Of a DNA stretch of 64,000 bases, positions 11,101 through 23,089 are shown piece after piece. A model generated the notes under the pieces. The model was not told the origin of the DNA, ran no database searches, and saw nothing but the letters and a program-made list of their open reading frames with translations. The first letter of the stretch is position 1. Each line of letters begins with the position of its first letter. Origin of the DNA: Whitmania pigra (lineage: Eukaryota; Annelida; Clitellata; Hirudinida; Haemopidae); assembly GCA_021613335.1 (NCBI GenBank), contig JAJTWR010000063.1:343778-407777 (forward strand), in the 5' to 3' direction. The translations under genes and the position numbers were made by a program.

Positions 11101-14100
11101 TTTAAATAATTATAATGTGTTTTGAATAATCCTTAAAGAAAATCAATATTTTTTTCAATTATTTATCATTAACTTTATCAATGTTTTTGAATACGATTAT
11201 TAGGTAGTTTGAATGACTAACTTTTGTCAAAACTGTAATTTGTTAAAATTATTTTTTAATTTTTTAATTTTTAATAATATTAACAATAACTTAAAACAAT
11301 ATAACCAATGCACTGAGTCGAAGTATATTTATATCCAAGGGAGCAATCACATTTATAGGATCCCCGGATATTTACACATCTTGGCAAATACTGATCTTTG
11401 CACAGTAATTGGTTTTTATTACATTCGTCTATATCTATTAATTGATTAAGAAATTAATTTATTATCTTAAATAAGACTAGTTGAATTGAAGATAAATTAA
11501 GAAAAATTAATGATTTATTGCGAATAGCAAAGTTATTTTCCATGATTATCATCGCAAATACTTCAAACCTTGTCCTTAGTGTTCCCTACGTGCACCACCA
11601 AAGACAACAGCTGTTACGTGTGATACACGTTCGAAACCCAGCTTGCACCAACCAGATAGAGTCAACGGTAAAGGACATTTGTGCCCACGTAGTCGATTTG
11701 ATTAGTCAAAATGTTAATCATGCTCCAATGTTTAAATACAAATGCAATTGCATTAACGCATTAAAATAAAAAAATTTACTCTGAACTTAAACAATATCTT
11801 ACAATATCAAGCGGATACAAAGAGATGATTGAACACTTAATTTATTATAAGCACTTTATATAATTTGCTATTTCATTCCGCAACTGCTAGGAGACTAATT
11901 ACTTTTACTTAATTACAAAATTAATTACTTTTATTTAATCATTTTTATTTATTTGAATTATTTATTACTTTTATTAAATTACATTATTAATTGCTTTTAC
12001 TAAATTATACTATTAATCGCTTTTACTCAATCACATTATTAATTACTTTTATTTAATGTTATTATTAACTAATAATTTAATTGTTTTATTATTATTTAAT
12101 TAGATACAGAATAATAGTATTTTATTTATTAAATGTCAAATTAATTCAGTAAATCCTTCCCACAAAGCTTTCTCAAATAAATTTAAATTTTGACCACGCG
12201 ACTGTTCACTATACTTGCTCACGTTATTTATTATATTTTATTGTCAATATATATTATTGTATATAAATCTCTATTACATTTTGTACATTTAAATATATAT
12301 ATTAATATTAACTAATGATATATTATTGATATATATTAATAATAATGTATTATATATATTAATTAATTTCCAAGTTTATAACAGTATGATAATCTACTCC
12401 TTACTCCACCCGATATGCTGCAGATGTAAATTTGTATATAAAAAAAAAGATGAATAATACTCTTAAGTACCATTTAGAGACAAACAGGCCTAAAGTTTCC
12501 TACACTTTAGATTTTTGTTAAACTTAGAAGCTTACAAAACATAAAACATGCATTTGGATATAACTTTGCTTGTATAATATAAATAATATATAATAATAAT
12601 TATTATTAATAATTATAAACAATTGATAATATATATATAATATATATATAACTTAATAAGCTTACCCTAAAACTTACTAGTTCTCGGACCCCAGGTTATT
12701 TCAATACAAACCACTATTAATAAATGTTAATCATGTTATATCATTGGGGAAATTTTAACAAAAAATTTAGAATTACTATCAATTAAATGTAATAATGATT
12801 AAATTAATTAAATGTATTGAAATAACCCGGGAGTCCGCAAATAAGTAAGTTAACTAGGAAGTTTATTATAGCAAGTATTAAGTTAACAGAACTGAATAAT
12901 AGACGTTTAAGTGTTTAAGGATTGAGGTACTTAAGGATGCCAATGGATATTTGGGCTTCCAAGTTGTCTGGATTCTCGCTGTTTGTCAGGTGATTATCGA
13001 GAATGCTTTTCTGTAGCAATAATAGATACCACGTGCCCGAAAAAGATGCCAAATATAAATTTAATTATTTCATCAATATAAACTTAATTAATTTCCAAAA
13101 ATCTAAGTTTACGATAGTATCAATGATTAAATTAATTAAATGTATTAATGATTGAAACATATGGATATTGATCTTCAAATAATTTTGAAATCACACCGTG
13201 ACAGTTGAAGTCATTGTCGGAATAATAACCATCTCTGCAACTACAAACGTGTATTCCAAAACTACTTGTTTTTACGACATCGCACTTCATATCACCACAA
13301 TTGCCATTCATATTATCGCAATCTGCAAATGTGATTGACAAATACAAATTCACACTGACATTACAGATTTAGACGATTAAAAAAATGTTACAATTACAAT
13401 TAGCCGATATTTACAGTGCCTTACATGATCATATTGGCATATGACAAGATACGGTAAAAGACCAGAATACTCGAAAGCCAATCATATAATGTGACAATTG
13501 TTGTACTAAATAGATTACGTATTTATCAATTACAAATAACAATTAATTGCCAATATTAAATAATTGCAATTAATAATTAATCATCAATAAAAATTAACTA
13601 TCCATAATAATTAATAGCAATTAATAATTAATCATCAATAATATTTATCCATAATAATTAATTACCGATGTATTCTCCGTTCAATCCCTTTCTTCCCTTT
13701 TCTACATTTATTATGCATCCTTCTTTTCTCTCAATTATGCAGCGCCAGTCTTTATCTCCGGGACTTCGGTCAGCCATGTTTTTTTGAGTTCGTACTTGTA
13801 AATATAGATTATTAAGCGATTTAATAGTAGCAAAATTACGTTTAATATATTATTATTTCATGGATCCTCCCACTTTTGACCAAAATCCCCAAAAGCTTTC
13901 ATTTGAAATCTAATTATTTGTGGTTGAAGTAGTGTTTTTAGGTCCTCAGTATTTAAAAGCATTTCAGCTAGACACTGAAAACAGAATTTTTTTCAAGACA
14001 AAATTAATTTAAAAAGAATATTGCCTTTTGAGTAGACAGAAAAATGTTTAATTCCTCCACAAAATTCCATATTGGAAAAACAGGGACGATTGCACTTGGC

Positions 14101-14954
14101 TGGATCAACAGGAACCAATTCAGTCAGATTTTTCACGCATAGACATTGGCCTTCCTGAGTTAACTAAAACACTTTTAAAACTTTTAGCATCTAACATGTA
14201 GTATTCTTGCATCCTTGTTAAACTTATTGTCGATTAATTAATGTTTCGTGTAAAAAATAATATTTTTTAAATGTTATTTTGATTTATAAGATGCAATTGA
14301 TTATTATTATAAAGAATTATAAGTTCACCAAAACACCAAAGAAAGGCGATTCACATTTTCCACCGCATGTTTCTGGTTTCAAATTATCTTCCGAATGAAG
14401 TGTAGCATTTTCAACATCAAAGCAACCAATGTAATTGTCTAACATTAATTCTGGAACGAAATTAGTTAACAATATATTTGGATGACATACATTTTCAAAC
14501 ATGTTTACTAGTGAAATTTGTTTCCAATGTTTTGATTTGACTCGGTCCTCCTATTATTTCAATGTGTACTATTCTTCCAACCATGTTACACTTATAATCG
14601 TTACTATCTTCGCCATAAACCTTACCACATGACATCCAGCCATAATATATTGAAAATATACGAACTTCTGGATTCCGTTCTTTATCTTGAAAAATCATTA
14701 TATAATTAAAAAACGCATTAAAACAAAAATTGAGGGAATATACCTTCAACTTCAAAATTAATCGTAGACACAAAATGTGTAGATTCAAAATCAACAATTA
14801 AGTTATCTAGTTTTTCTATAATTTTAGGAACTTGTGATTTGAATATTGGAAAATCTGTCTCATTCCGAGTGCGGTAATAATAAATAATTGCTCTGGTCGG
14901 CGATTCAAATTTTAAAAGCATAAATATTAAACAAATCGATGCCTCGAACATCAT
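8194..14954 (-). CDS. Gene B: WSC and ten-EGF single-pass membrane protein
   Basis: Sixteen exons: 14744-14954, 14542-14685, 14329-14450, 14025-14154, 13666-13794, 13197-13322, 11306-11434, 10970-11095, 10579-10704, 10341-10475, 10016-10141, 9354-9482, 9137-9259, 8770-8904, 8505-8633 and 8194-8405. They join in frame to 743 aa. Order: signal peptide; YYY and LIVDFES beta-sandwich (C...C...GRIVHIEI, fucolectin/F5-8-like); WSC domain (DNYIGCF, CGGKCE, QCLC, CGG, SVY); a one-exon module (DWRC, NVEKGRKGLNGEYIG); an EGF starting DCDNMNGNCG; nine D-x-D/N-E-C calcium-binding EGFs; DDLTTTEDTF; one helix (VIVGSFILVIILAVVW). All EGF introns are phase 1. Two donors are GC (after 14025 and after 9137). 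The last exon may alternatively splice at a strong GTGAGT (8214-8219). Probable surface carbohydrate- and calcium-dependent adhesion protein; ligand unknown. Confidence 0.85.
11520..11770 (+). repeat. SINE-like block in a gene B intron
   Basis: Contains GTTCGAAACCCAGC, like a tRNA B box, within a block repeated at 19034-19262. The open plus-strand frame across it has no recognisable domain. Its conservation is explained by the B/C duplication. Confidence 0.3.
12290..12383 (-). mobile_element. 5' part of a split LTR
   Basis: Read on the minus strand from 12383 it begins TGTTATAAACTTGG and continues with AAATTAATTAA, the start of the LTR family at 1195. It is preceded on that strand by ATAC (12384-12387). 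It fades into AT-repeat DNA on the left. Its missing 3' half lies in the opposite orientation at 12640-12703. Confidence 0.6.
12384..12570 (-). other. Inverted host segment inside a gene B intron
   Basis: This block is the reverse complement of 20070-20230 in gene C, while the sequence on both sides is collinear between B and C. The inversion separates the two halves of one LTR, so one breakpoint lies within the LTR. Confidence 0.75.
12640..12703 (+). mobile_element. 3' part of the split LTR
   Basis: Ends with CTCGGACCCCAGGTTATTTCA and is followed by ATAC (12704-12707), matching the 3' ends of the other LTRs in the window. Gene C has the uninterrupted site ATCATACAAACC at 20231-20242. Confidence 0.65.
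12818..13116 (-). mobile_element. Solo LTR with ATAC target duplication
   Basis: Reverse complement of the LTR at 1195-1470. On the minus strand it starts TATCGTAAACTTAG and ends GGGTTATTTCA. GTAT (ATAC on the element strand) flanks it on both sides (12814-12817 and 13117-13120). No internal domain is present, so it is the product of LTR-LTR recombination. The homologous position in gene C (about 20340) is empty. Confidence 0.85.
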
Positions 14955-15842
14955 GTTTCAAGCAAATTCGAATTCTCATAGAATTTTAGGAGTGTCTCGC
15001 TTAAAAACGAAAACAAAAACAGTTTTGCGAAAATTATACGTCATCCAAAGACTTTAGAAATATTGAAAACATTACGCTTAATTCGTTTTATGGTACAGTT
15101 TCATATATCCAGAATTGAAAATATTGCGTCAACTAATTATTTAATTACAAAACCTTTTCACTGAATGACGCCCCTCAAATCGCTGCTTAATTCCAATCCA
15201 TCCTCTTTTGGATAAAAGTCCAACCCTATAAGATCAAGTCTGATGTCTTGTCTTGACTTCTTGTAGATCTGCTGCAATATTTTGATCTCTACCTTTGGAA
15301 AGCATGTCACTTCAATCGTCTACCAAGTCCTTTATAAATATTCATGAGTAAGATGTATTTGACGAAACATGTGATATAATGTTAGGTAATAATCCAGTGT
15401 TAAGTAAAAAAACAACCTTCACATAACACCCCTTAAAGATTTTTTAAGTAAACAATGTAATTGAGATTGATTTCAGTTTAAGTTGTTTTATGAATAAAAG
15501 TTTTCATTGTAGCTGTTGTTTATCGCTGTTGCTATTGCCAATTTTTTGAAATATACCGAAATGCCAATAACAATGAAGAATGGTTAAATATTTTTTAATT
15601 TGTAATAATAACTACACAAATACTCTTGAAATGAAATGCAAGTGAAAACCCGTAGAATCACCATCACCATCACCATCGCCACGCAGGGGTAAAAGAAATC
15701 GTTTAATCGTTTGTTTTATTACAACTTGAAAGCACAACATGACTACAGAATGGCTTCTGCACAATTCACTTATTAAGCCTCGTATGGCTTACTTTCCCTT
15801 TCCCTATAGACATACAAATGGTAAAGCTAGATACTTCACAAA
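14955..15842. other. 5' flank of gene B
   Basis: No exon found. Nearly the whole stretch is repeated upstream of gene C (22138-23036). It contains a short CACCAT repeat (15659-15676). No obvious TATA box close to the start codon. Confidence 0.5.
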
Positions 15843-17163
15843 AATAATTCAATAGAATTTATATTGTTGTTTGTAACATATGCAAATATGCGAGTTTAAG
15901 TATCATCGCAGTGTCTTGTCTTACATACCATTTAGTGTTGAGTATCAATTGATGACATCTGCCTTTTACAAGCATTCTCAACAGCCAACACTGATGGAGT
16001 TTAATGAAAAGACAAAACCAATTGAGCATTGCAGATTTGATGCGATCGTTAAGGCGGTCATTAAGCTAAATGTATTGCTATGAATGGTAGGCCAAAATTG
16101 CTTAAGCTGTTTACCACGTGGGAGAACGTCGTTATTCTACATCACGTGCACAACATTTTACTGCAGTTGCTGACAGTTGGGGTATTTATAACAAAGTTAC
16201 AACACTTGCCAGAAATAATGCACAAAATGTGAGTGCAGTAACGATGTTGCCGTTTGAGCATATGCCATGTTCAGCTCAATGATTTCAGTTATTAATAAGG
16301 AAGGCACAAAGATGAATCTGGTGTAGAAGCTGCTGAAAAGCACAAAGAATTGTTGGCCATTTCAGGCATAGCCCGCAAACAACATGAAGTCTCAAACTAA
16401 ACTCAACAAGAAAGCAAAGTCTGTCTCCACTAGTTGTAATTCCACTGTACAAAGTTCCAGCGGTTAATATGAAAAACTCAGAATATTTGAAAATATTTTA
16501 GAGCCCTGCTTTTATGCAACGGAAATCTTGGGTAGAGAAAAGTATTTCCTGCTCTTTTGTTAAGCCAATGATGTGCCATCTTTTCCGTGCCATGACCATG
16601 ACGATTACCGTATCTGATGACGATCCAGCTTATGTGGTTCAGTTAAGAAGACTTTTAGTAAGAAGGCTTTGACAACTCCAGAACAAATTTCAATTTAGTT
16701 ACCTAAGTATTGCAACAGCAGCGGATCCAAGATTTAAGAGCCCGAAATACCTATCTAAGTAAAAAAGAGAAGAAGTATGGATAGAGCGGAAGGACTTGAA
16801 TGCCATGGAAGGCCAAGAAAATGAAACTGGTAAAATATTTAATTGTGAATATCATTAGAAATTTGGATCATATTTTTTTCAATTTTATTTGATTTCTCAG
16901 ATATTGTTAATGAACCCAAGGAAAAGATTTGCTATGAATATTCGACTGACTCTGAATATGAGTAACCACTTGCGCCACGAACAGTGTCATCTACTTTAAC
17001 GAGTGCTTTAGTTTGTTATAGAGCTCAACTGGAGATCGACAAAGCTGGCTGTATGTTGGAATGGTGGAGAAACTACGCACAATCACATGGTCTGGTTGCT
17101 AAGCTGGCTTTGAAATACGAAGCATCGCCAGCAACCACAGTGCCGTGTTAACGTTTATTTCCT
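15843..17163 (+). pseudogene. hAT-family transposase remnant, copy 2
   Basis: Homologous to 3738-4790. It shares the SVEYQLMTSAFYKHSQQPTL block (15880-16083) and the C-terminal EWWRNYAQSHGL block (about 17060-17150), and also keeps a middle part lost from copy 1: ADSWGIYNKVTTLARNNAQN with PFEHMPCSAQ (16165-16280), the region where active hAT proteins have their DNA-binding core and C-x-x-H-type motif. Interrupted by stops. It ends directly at the LTR-like repeat that begins the duplicated gene C block. Confidence 0.75.
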
Positions 17164-17462
17164 TTATCTGGATGATATTTTGCTATTACAGAATTTAGTG
17201 ATTTTTGATAATTAAATGCAACATGTACAAATGAGAGCTTGAGAAGAGCTGAGTATGGGCGTTGCTGCGATTTAAGTTTAGAAGAATTTTATTTTGTAAA
17301 TAAAGATTTAGTTCTAATTTCCTGTTTTTGGTGAAGAACTTGAGGCTGGTGGTGGCAGCGGTACTACCTGTTGAGGAACATCGACTGAAGGACCGGACAC
17401 CCGTGAACGGTTATCACTGACAGAACTGGCTTCAGCTGTGATATAAAGGTAATAAATGTAAT
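17164..17462 (+). repeat. LTR-like repeat plus leader, copy 2
   Basis: Counterpart of 7613-7910 with GTAAATAAAG and GGTGGTGGCAGCGG. It directly abuts the hAT copy, whereas in the first unit about 2.8 kb separate the two. Confidence 0.4.
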
Positions 17463-17862
17463 AAGTGATTGCCCATCAATTTATGAAGCAATCTTACAAG
17501 AGTTATATATAAAATTAAAAAAAAAATTAAAAAATGTAATTACACAAATGGATGCCAATTGATGTAAAAACGGACATTTTGGATATATCTTTTTTTTACC
17601 ATTTTTTTACAAATTGAGGGTCAATAAAATCCAGTGACTTTATATGTAGTTTAATAAAAATGTATTGAATTATGGTTAAAAATTGAAAATGAAGCTCATT
17701 TGCTAATTTGGAGCTGCAACTAAAAAATTAATTCAATCTACCAATCTTCAGCAAATTAAAGTTTTGGCACATAAATTGACAACAATTTTAAAAAATTACC
17801 AAAAAAATGGTAATTTAGAGCCGTTAAGTTTAAAGGTATAACGCAAAAGACATTTAAATTTT

Positions 17863-18060
17863 CTAAATATTCTTGTCAAAATACTCACCTCTAGTTTTAT
17901 TCATGGAGACTGCAAAGCAACGCCTAACCTTCGCCAAGATTATTGCGAGAATAAACAAACCAACGATAACAATTACGTGGAAGTAATTTTGGTAAAAGTC
18001 AGCCAGAAAAAAAGTGTCTTCTGTGGTCGTTAGATCGTCAATGAAGATGGTTTTATTACT
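17863..18060 (-). pseudogene. Orphaned membrane exon of gene C
   Basis: Encodes DDLTTTEDTF, the helix VIVIVGLFILAIILA and a basic tail, like the last exon of gene B. The upstream intron and acceptor have been deleted. Only about 25 bases separate it from the previous EGF exon, the nearest AG gives the wrong phase, and direct read-through meets TAG. Confidence 0.75.
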
Positions 18061-18077
18061 CAATTCATATAAATTAA

Positions 18078-19727
18078 CTAATAACCTTTGCAGATAGAAG
18101 CATTTACTTTCTTAAAACCTCTTTTGCAAATGCAATTATAACCGCCATCATTGTTTTTGCATTCAGCAGTGGATTGGTCGCACTTGTCCTTATCTTCACA
18201 TTCGTTAATATCTGAGTTTAATTAATTTTGTAATTATATGACCTGCAATAACTGATAATAAGGGTTGCATTTGTGTTTTATTTACAGGCATTATCATCAA
18301 ATTGTTGACCAAATAATTACTGAATTTTTAAATCTAAAAACTCGAAAAATATTGGGCCCGTCACTTATATCAACATTAATATTAATTAGCAAGAATGAAA
18401 AAAAATTAAGTATCTTTATAGTTTAATTAAGTAGTGATAATTAATTAATTAGTTAATAAATATAATGCTTATTAACCTATGCACACAAAATCATCCTCTT
18501 TTCTGTATCCATCGTTGCATTCACAATAATAACTTCCAGGCGAGTTTTTACACTTACTGGAGATGAAATTGCATTTAGCGTTTGCTATACATTCGTCGAT
18601 ATCTAAATTTAAATAATTATAATGTGTTTTGAATAATCCTGAAAGTAAATCAATATTTTTTAAAATTATTTATCATTAACTATATCAATGTTTTTGAATA
18701 CAATTATTAGGAAGTTTGAATGACTTTGTTTGATTGTTTGCCAAAACTGTAATTTGTTAAAATTATTTTTTAATTTTTTAATTTTTGATAATATTAACAA
18801 TAACTTAAAGCAATATAACCAATGCATTGAGTCGAAGTATCTTTAAATCCAAGGGGGCAATCACATTTATAGGATCCCCGATTATTTACACATCTTGACA
18901 AATACTGATCTTTGCACAGTAATTGGTTTTTATTACATTCGTCTATATCTGGAATTGATTGAGAAATTAATTTATTATCTTAAATAAGACTAGTTGAATT
19001 AAAGATAAATTTAAAAAAATTAATGATTTTTTAATGATTATCATCGCAAATACTTCAAACCTTGTCCTTAGTGTTTCCTACGTGCACCACCAAAGACAAC
19101 AGCTGTTACGTGTGATACACGTTCGAAACCCAGCTTGCACCAACCAGATAGAGTCAACGGTAAAGGACATTTGTGCCCTCATAGTCGATTTGATTACTCA
19201 AAATGTTAATCATGCTCCAATGTTTAAATACAAATGCAACTGCAGTAACGCATTAAAATAAATAAAATTACTCTGAACTTAAACAATATCTTACAATATC
19301 AAGCGGATACAAAAAGATGATTGAACACTTAATTTATTATAAGCACTTTATATAATTTGCTATTTTCCATCTACGCATAATTTCATTCCGCAACTGCTAG
19401 GAGACTAATTACTTTTACTTAATTACATTATTAATTACTTTTATTTAATTATTTTTATTTATTTGAATTATTTATTACTTTTATTAAAATACATTATTAA
19501 TTGCTTTTACTCAATTACACTATTAATCACTTTTACTCAATTAAATATATATATATCAATCACATATCAATATATATATCTATATATATATATATAGATA
19601 GATTTAATTATATATATATTATATATTATAGATTAGTATATATATATATATATATATATATAATGATAATGATAATGATGATAATAATAATAATAATAAT
19701 AATAATAAGAATAATAATAATAATAAT

Positions 19728-19821
<94 letters not shown>

Positions 19822-19861
19822 AAGAATAATAATAATAATATAATAATAATGATGATGATGA

Positions 19862-19904
<43 letters not shown>

Positions 19905-19910
19905 AATAAC

Positions 19911-19968
<58 letters not shown>

Positions 19969-22137
19969 TATAATATATATATATATATAATATATAATAA
20001 TATATAATAATAATAATATATAAAATATATATATATATATATATATAAACGCAAAGCCATCCAAATGCTTGTTTTATGTATTGTAAGCTTCTAAGTTTAA
20101 CAAAAATCTAAAGTGTTGCAATCTTTAGGCCTGTTTGTCTCTAAATAGTACTAAGGAGTATTATTCATCTTTTTTTTTTATATACAAATGTAGATCTGCA
20201 GCATATCGGGTGGAGAGAAGAGGAGATTATCATACAAACCACTTTAAATAAATGCTAATCATGTTATATCATTAGGGAAGTTTAAACAAAAAATTTAGAA
20301 TTACTGTTAATTAAATGTAATAATGATTAAATTAATTAAATGTATTACTGATTGAAACATGTGGATATTGATCTTCAAATAATTTTAAAATCACACCGTG
20401 ACAGTTGAAGTCATTGTCGGAATAATAACCATCTCTGCAACTACAAACGTTTATTCCAAAACCACTTGTTATTACGACATCGCACTTCATATCACCACAA
20501 TTGCCATTCATATTATCGCAATCTGCAAATGTGATTGACAAATGCAAATTCACACTGACATTACAGATTTAGACGATTAAAAAAAAATTACAATTACAAT
20601 TAGCCGATATTTACAGTGCATTACATGATCATATTGGCATATGACAAGATACTGTAAAAGACCAGAATACTCGAAAGCCAATCATATAATGTGACAATTG
20701 TTGTACTATATAGATTACCTATTTATCAATTACCAATAACAATTAATTGCCAATAATAAATAATTGCAATTAATAATTAATCATCAATAAAAATTAACTA
20801 TCCATAATAATTAATTGCAATTAATAATTAATCATCAATAATATTTATCCATAATAATTAATTACCGATGTATTCTCCGTTCAATCCCTTTCTTCCCTTT
20901 TCTACATTTATTATGCATCCTTCTTTTCTCTCAATTATGCAGCGCCAGTCTTTATCTCCGGGACTTCGGTCAGCCATGTTTTTTTGAGTTCGTACTTGTA
21001 AATATAGATTATTAAGCGATTTAATAGTAGCAAAATTGCGTTCAATAAATTATTATTTCATGGATTCTCCCACTTTTGAACAAAATGGCTAAAAGCTGGC
21101 ATTTGAAATCTAATTATTTGTGGTTGAAGTGGTGTTTTTAAGTCCTCAGTATTTAAAAGCATTTCAGCTAGACACTGCAAAATAAAATTAATTTAAAAAG
21201 AATATTGCCTTTTGAGTAGACAGAAAAATGTTTAATTCCTCCACAAGGTTCCAAATTGGAAAAACAGGGTTTATTGCACTTGGCTGGATCAACAGGAACC
21301 AATTCAGTCAGATTTTTCACGCATAGACATTGGCCTTCCTGAGTTAACTAAAACACTTTTAAAACTTTTAGCATCTAACATGTAGTATTCTTGCATCCTT
21401 GTTAAACTTATTGTCGATTAATTAATGTTTCGTGTAAAAAATAATATTTTTTAAATTTTAATTTTATTTATAAGATGACTTGATTATTATTATAAAGAAT
21501 TATAAATTCACCAAAACACCAAAGAAAGGCGATTCACATTTTCCACCGCATGTTTCTGGTTTCAAATTATCTTCCGAATGAAGTGTAGCATTTTCAACAT
21601 CAAAGCAACCAATGTAATTGTCTAACATTAATTCTGGAACGAAATTAGTTAACAATATATTTGGATGACATACGTTTTCAAACATGTTTACTAGTGAAAC
21701 TTGTTTTCAATGTTTTGATTTGACTCGGTCCTCCTATTATTTCAATGTGTACTATTCTTCCAACCTGGTTACACTTATAATTGTTACTATCTTCGCCATA
21801 ACCCTTACCACATGACAACCAGCCATAATATATTGAAAATATACGAACTTCTGGATTCCGTTCTTTATCTTGAAAAATCATTAAATAATTAAAAAACGCA
21901 TTAAAACAAAAATTGAGGGAATATACCTTCAACTTCAAAATTAATCGTAGACACAAAATGTGTAGATTCAAAATCAACAATTAAGTTATCTAGTTTTTCT
22001 ATAATTTTAGGAACTTGTGATTTGAATATTGGAAAATCTGTCACATTCCGAGTGCAGTAATAATAAATAATTGCTCTGGTCCGCAATTCTAATTTTAAAA
22101 GCATAAATATTAAGCATATCGATGCCTTGAACATCAT
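18078..22137 (-). CDS. Gene C: truncated, probably soluble paralogue of gene B
   Basis: Exons 21927-22137, 21725-21868, 21512-21633, 21209-21338, 20866-20994, 20397-20522, 18820-18948, 18477-18602 and 18078-18211 join in frame to about 416 aa. The product has a signal peptide, the beta-sandwich, the WSC domain, the one-exon module, one DCDNMNGNCG-type EGF and three calcium-binding EGFs, and then ends two codons after the normal exon border (TAT then TAG). Six EGF exons present in B (8505-10475) are missing and the membrane exon is out of reach. It may make a secreted decoy-like form or be a young pseudogene. All remaining exons are open and their splice sites are kept, including the GC donor after 21209. 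Confidence 0.65.
19545..20050 (+). repeat. (TA)n/(TAA)n microsatellite in gene C intron
   Basis: Long compound tract: TA-rich, then TAA repeats with interruptions (GATGATGAT, CTAATAAT), then TA again. The predicted frames of poly-Ile/Asn/Tyr across it are translation artefacts. Confidence 0.95.
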
Positions 22138-23076
22138 GTTTCAGGACAATTCGGATTCATAAAGTTTTAGGAGTTTCTCGCGCAACAAAACAAAAACGGT
22201 TTTCGAAAATTATACGTCATCCAAAGACTTTAGAAATATTGAAAACAGTACGCCCATAATTCCTTTACAGTGGTACAGTTTAATTCATCTAGAATTGAAA
22301 ATAATGCGTCAACTAATTATTTAATGACTAAACTTTTTAATTGAAAGACGCCCAAATAAATCGCTGCTAAATTGCAATCCATCCTGTTTTGGATAAAAGT
22401 CCAACCCTATAAGATCAAGTCTGATGTCTTGTCTTGATCTTGTAACAATTGGTAGAAATGACTTCTCCTTGTAGATCTGATGCAATATTTTGATCTCTAC
22501 CTTTGGAAAGCATGTCACTTCAATCGTCTACCAAGTCCTTTATAAATATTCATGAGTAAGATGTGTTTGACGAAACATGTGATATAATGTTAGGTAATAA
22601 TCCAGTGTTAAGTAAACAAACAACCTTCACATAACATCCCTTATAGATTTCTTAAGTAAACAATGACGCTGAGATTGATTTCAGTTCAAGTTGTTTTATG
22701 AATACAAGTTTTCATTGTAGCTGTTGTTTATCGTTGTTGCTATTGCCAATTTTTTTAAATATACCGAATATGTCAATAACTATGAAGAATGGTTAAATAT
22801 TTTTTAATTTGTAATAATAACTACACAAATACTCTTGAAATGAAATGCAAGTGAAAACCCGTAGAATCACCATAACCATCACCGCCACGCAGCGGTAAAA
22901 GAAATCGTTTAATCGTTTGTTTTATTACAACTTGAAAGCACAACATGACTACAGAATGGCTTCTGCACAGTTCACTTATTAAGCCTTGTATGGCTTACTT
23001 TCCCTTTCCCTATAGACATACTAATGGTAGAGCTAGATTCCACCTCTGCACGTACAAAAAAAAAAAAAGAGGTTAT

Positions 23077-23082
23077 TTTATT
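23077..23082 (-). terminator. Polyadenylation signal of gene D
   Basis: AATAAA on the minus strand, 7 bases after the gene D stop codon. Confidence 0.55.
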
Positions 23083-23089
23083 TCTTAAT

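Larger units (their letters stand above)
17164..23036. repeat. Segmental duplication containing gene C
   Basis: Collinear with 7613-15835 except for a deletion (8390-10550 missing), the inversion and LTR insertions in the first copy, and microsatellite differences. Exons and introns are both highly similar, so the duplication is recent compared with the split from gene D. Confidence 0.85.

Noticed and set aside
11518..11769. Plus-strand frame conserved at 19034-19261
   Set aside because: Conservation is explained by the recent B/C duplication, and the block looks SINE-like with a B-box-like string rather than an exon.
13860..13982. Possible alternative last exon (CLAEMLLNTEDLK...) after the WSC domain in genes B and C
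   Set aside because: It ends in a stop in both copies and follows a good acceptor, but its phase does not fit the preceding exon and gene D lacks it; only transcripts could rescue it.
14511..14542. Alternative donor for exon 2 of gene B near 14511
   Set aside because: It would also keep the phase, but alignment with gene D supports ending at 14542.
19501..20064. Poly-Ile/Asn/Tyr open frames
   Set aside because: Translation of the TAA/TA microsatellite; the same applies to 59540-60092.
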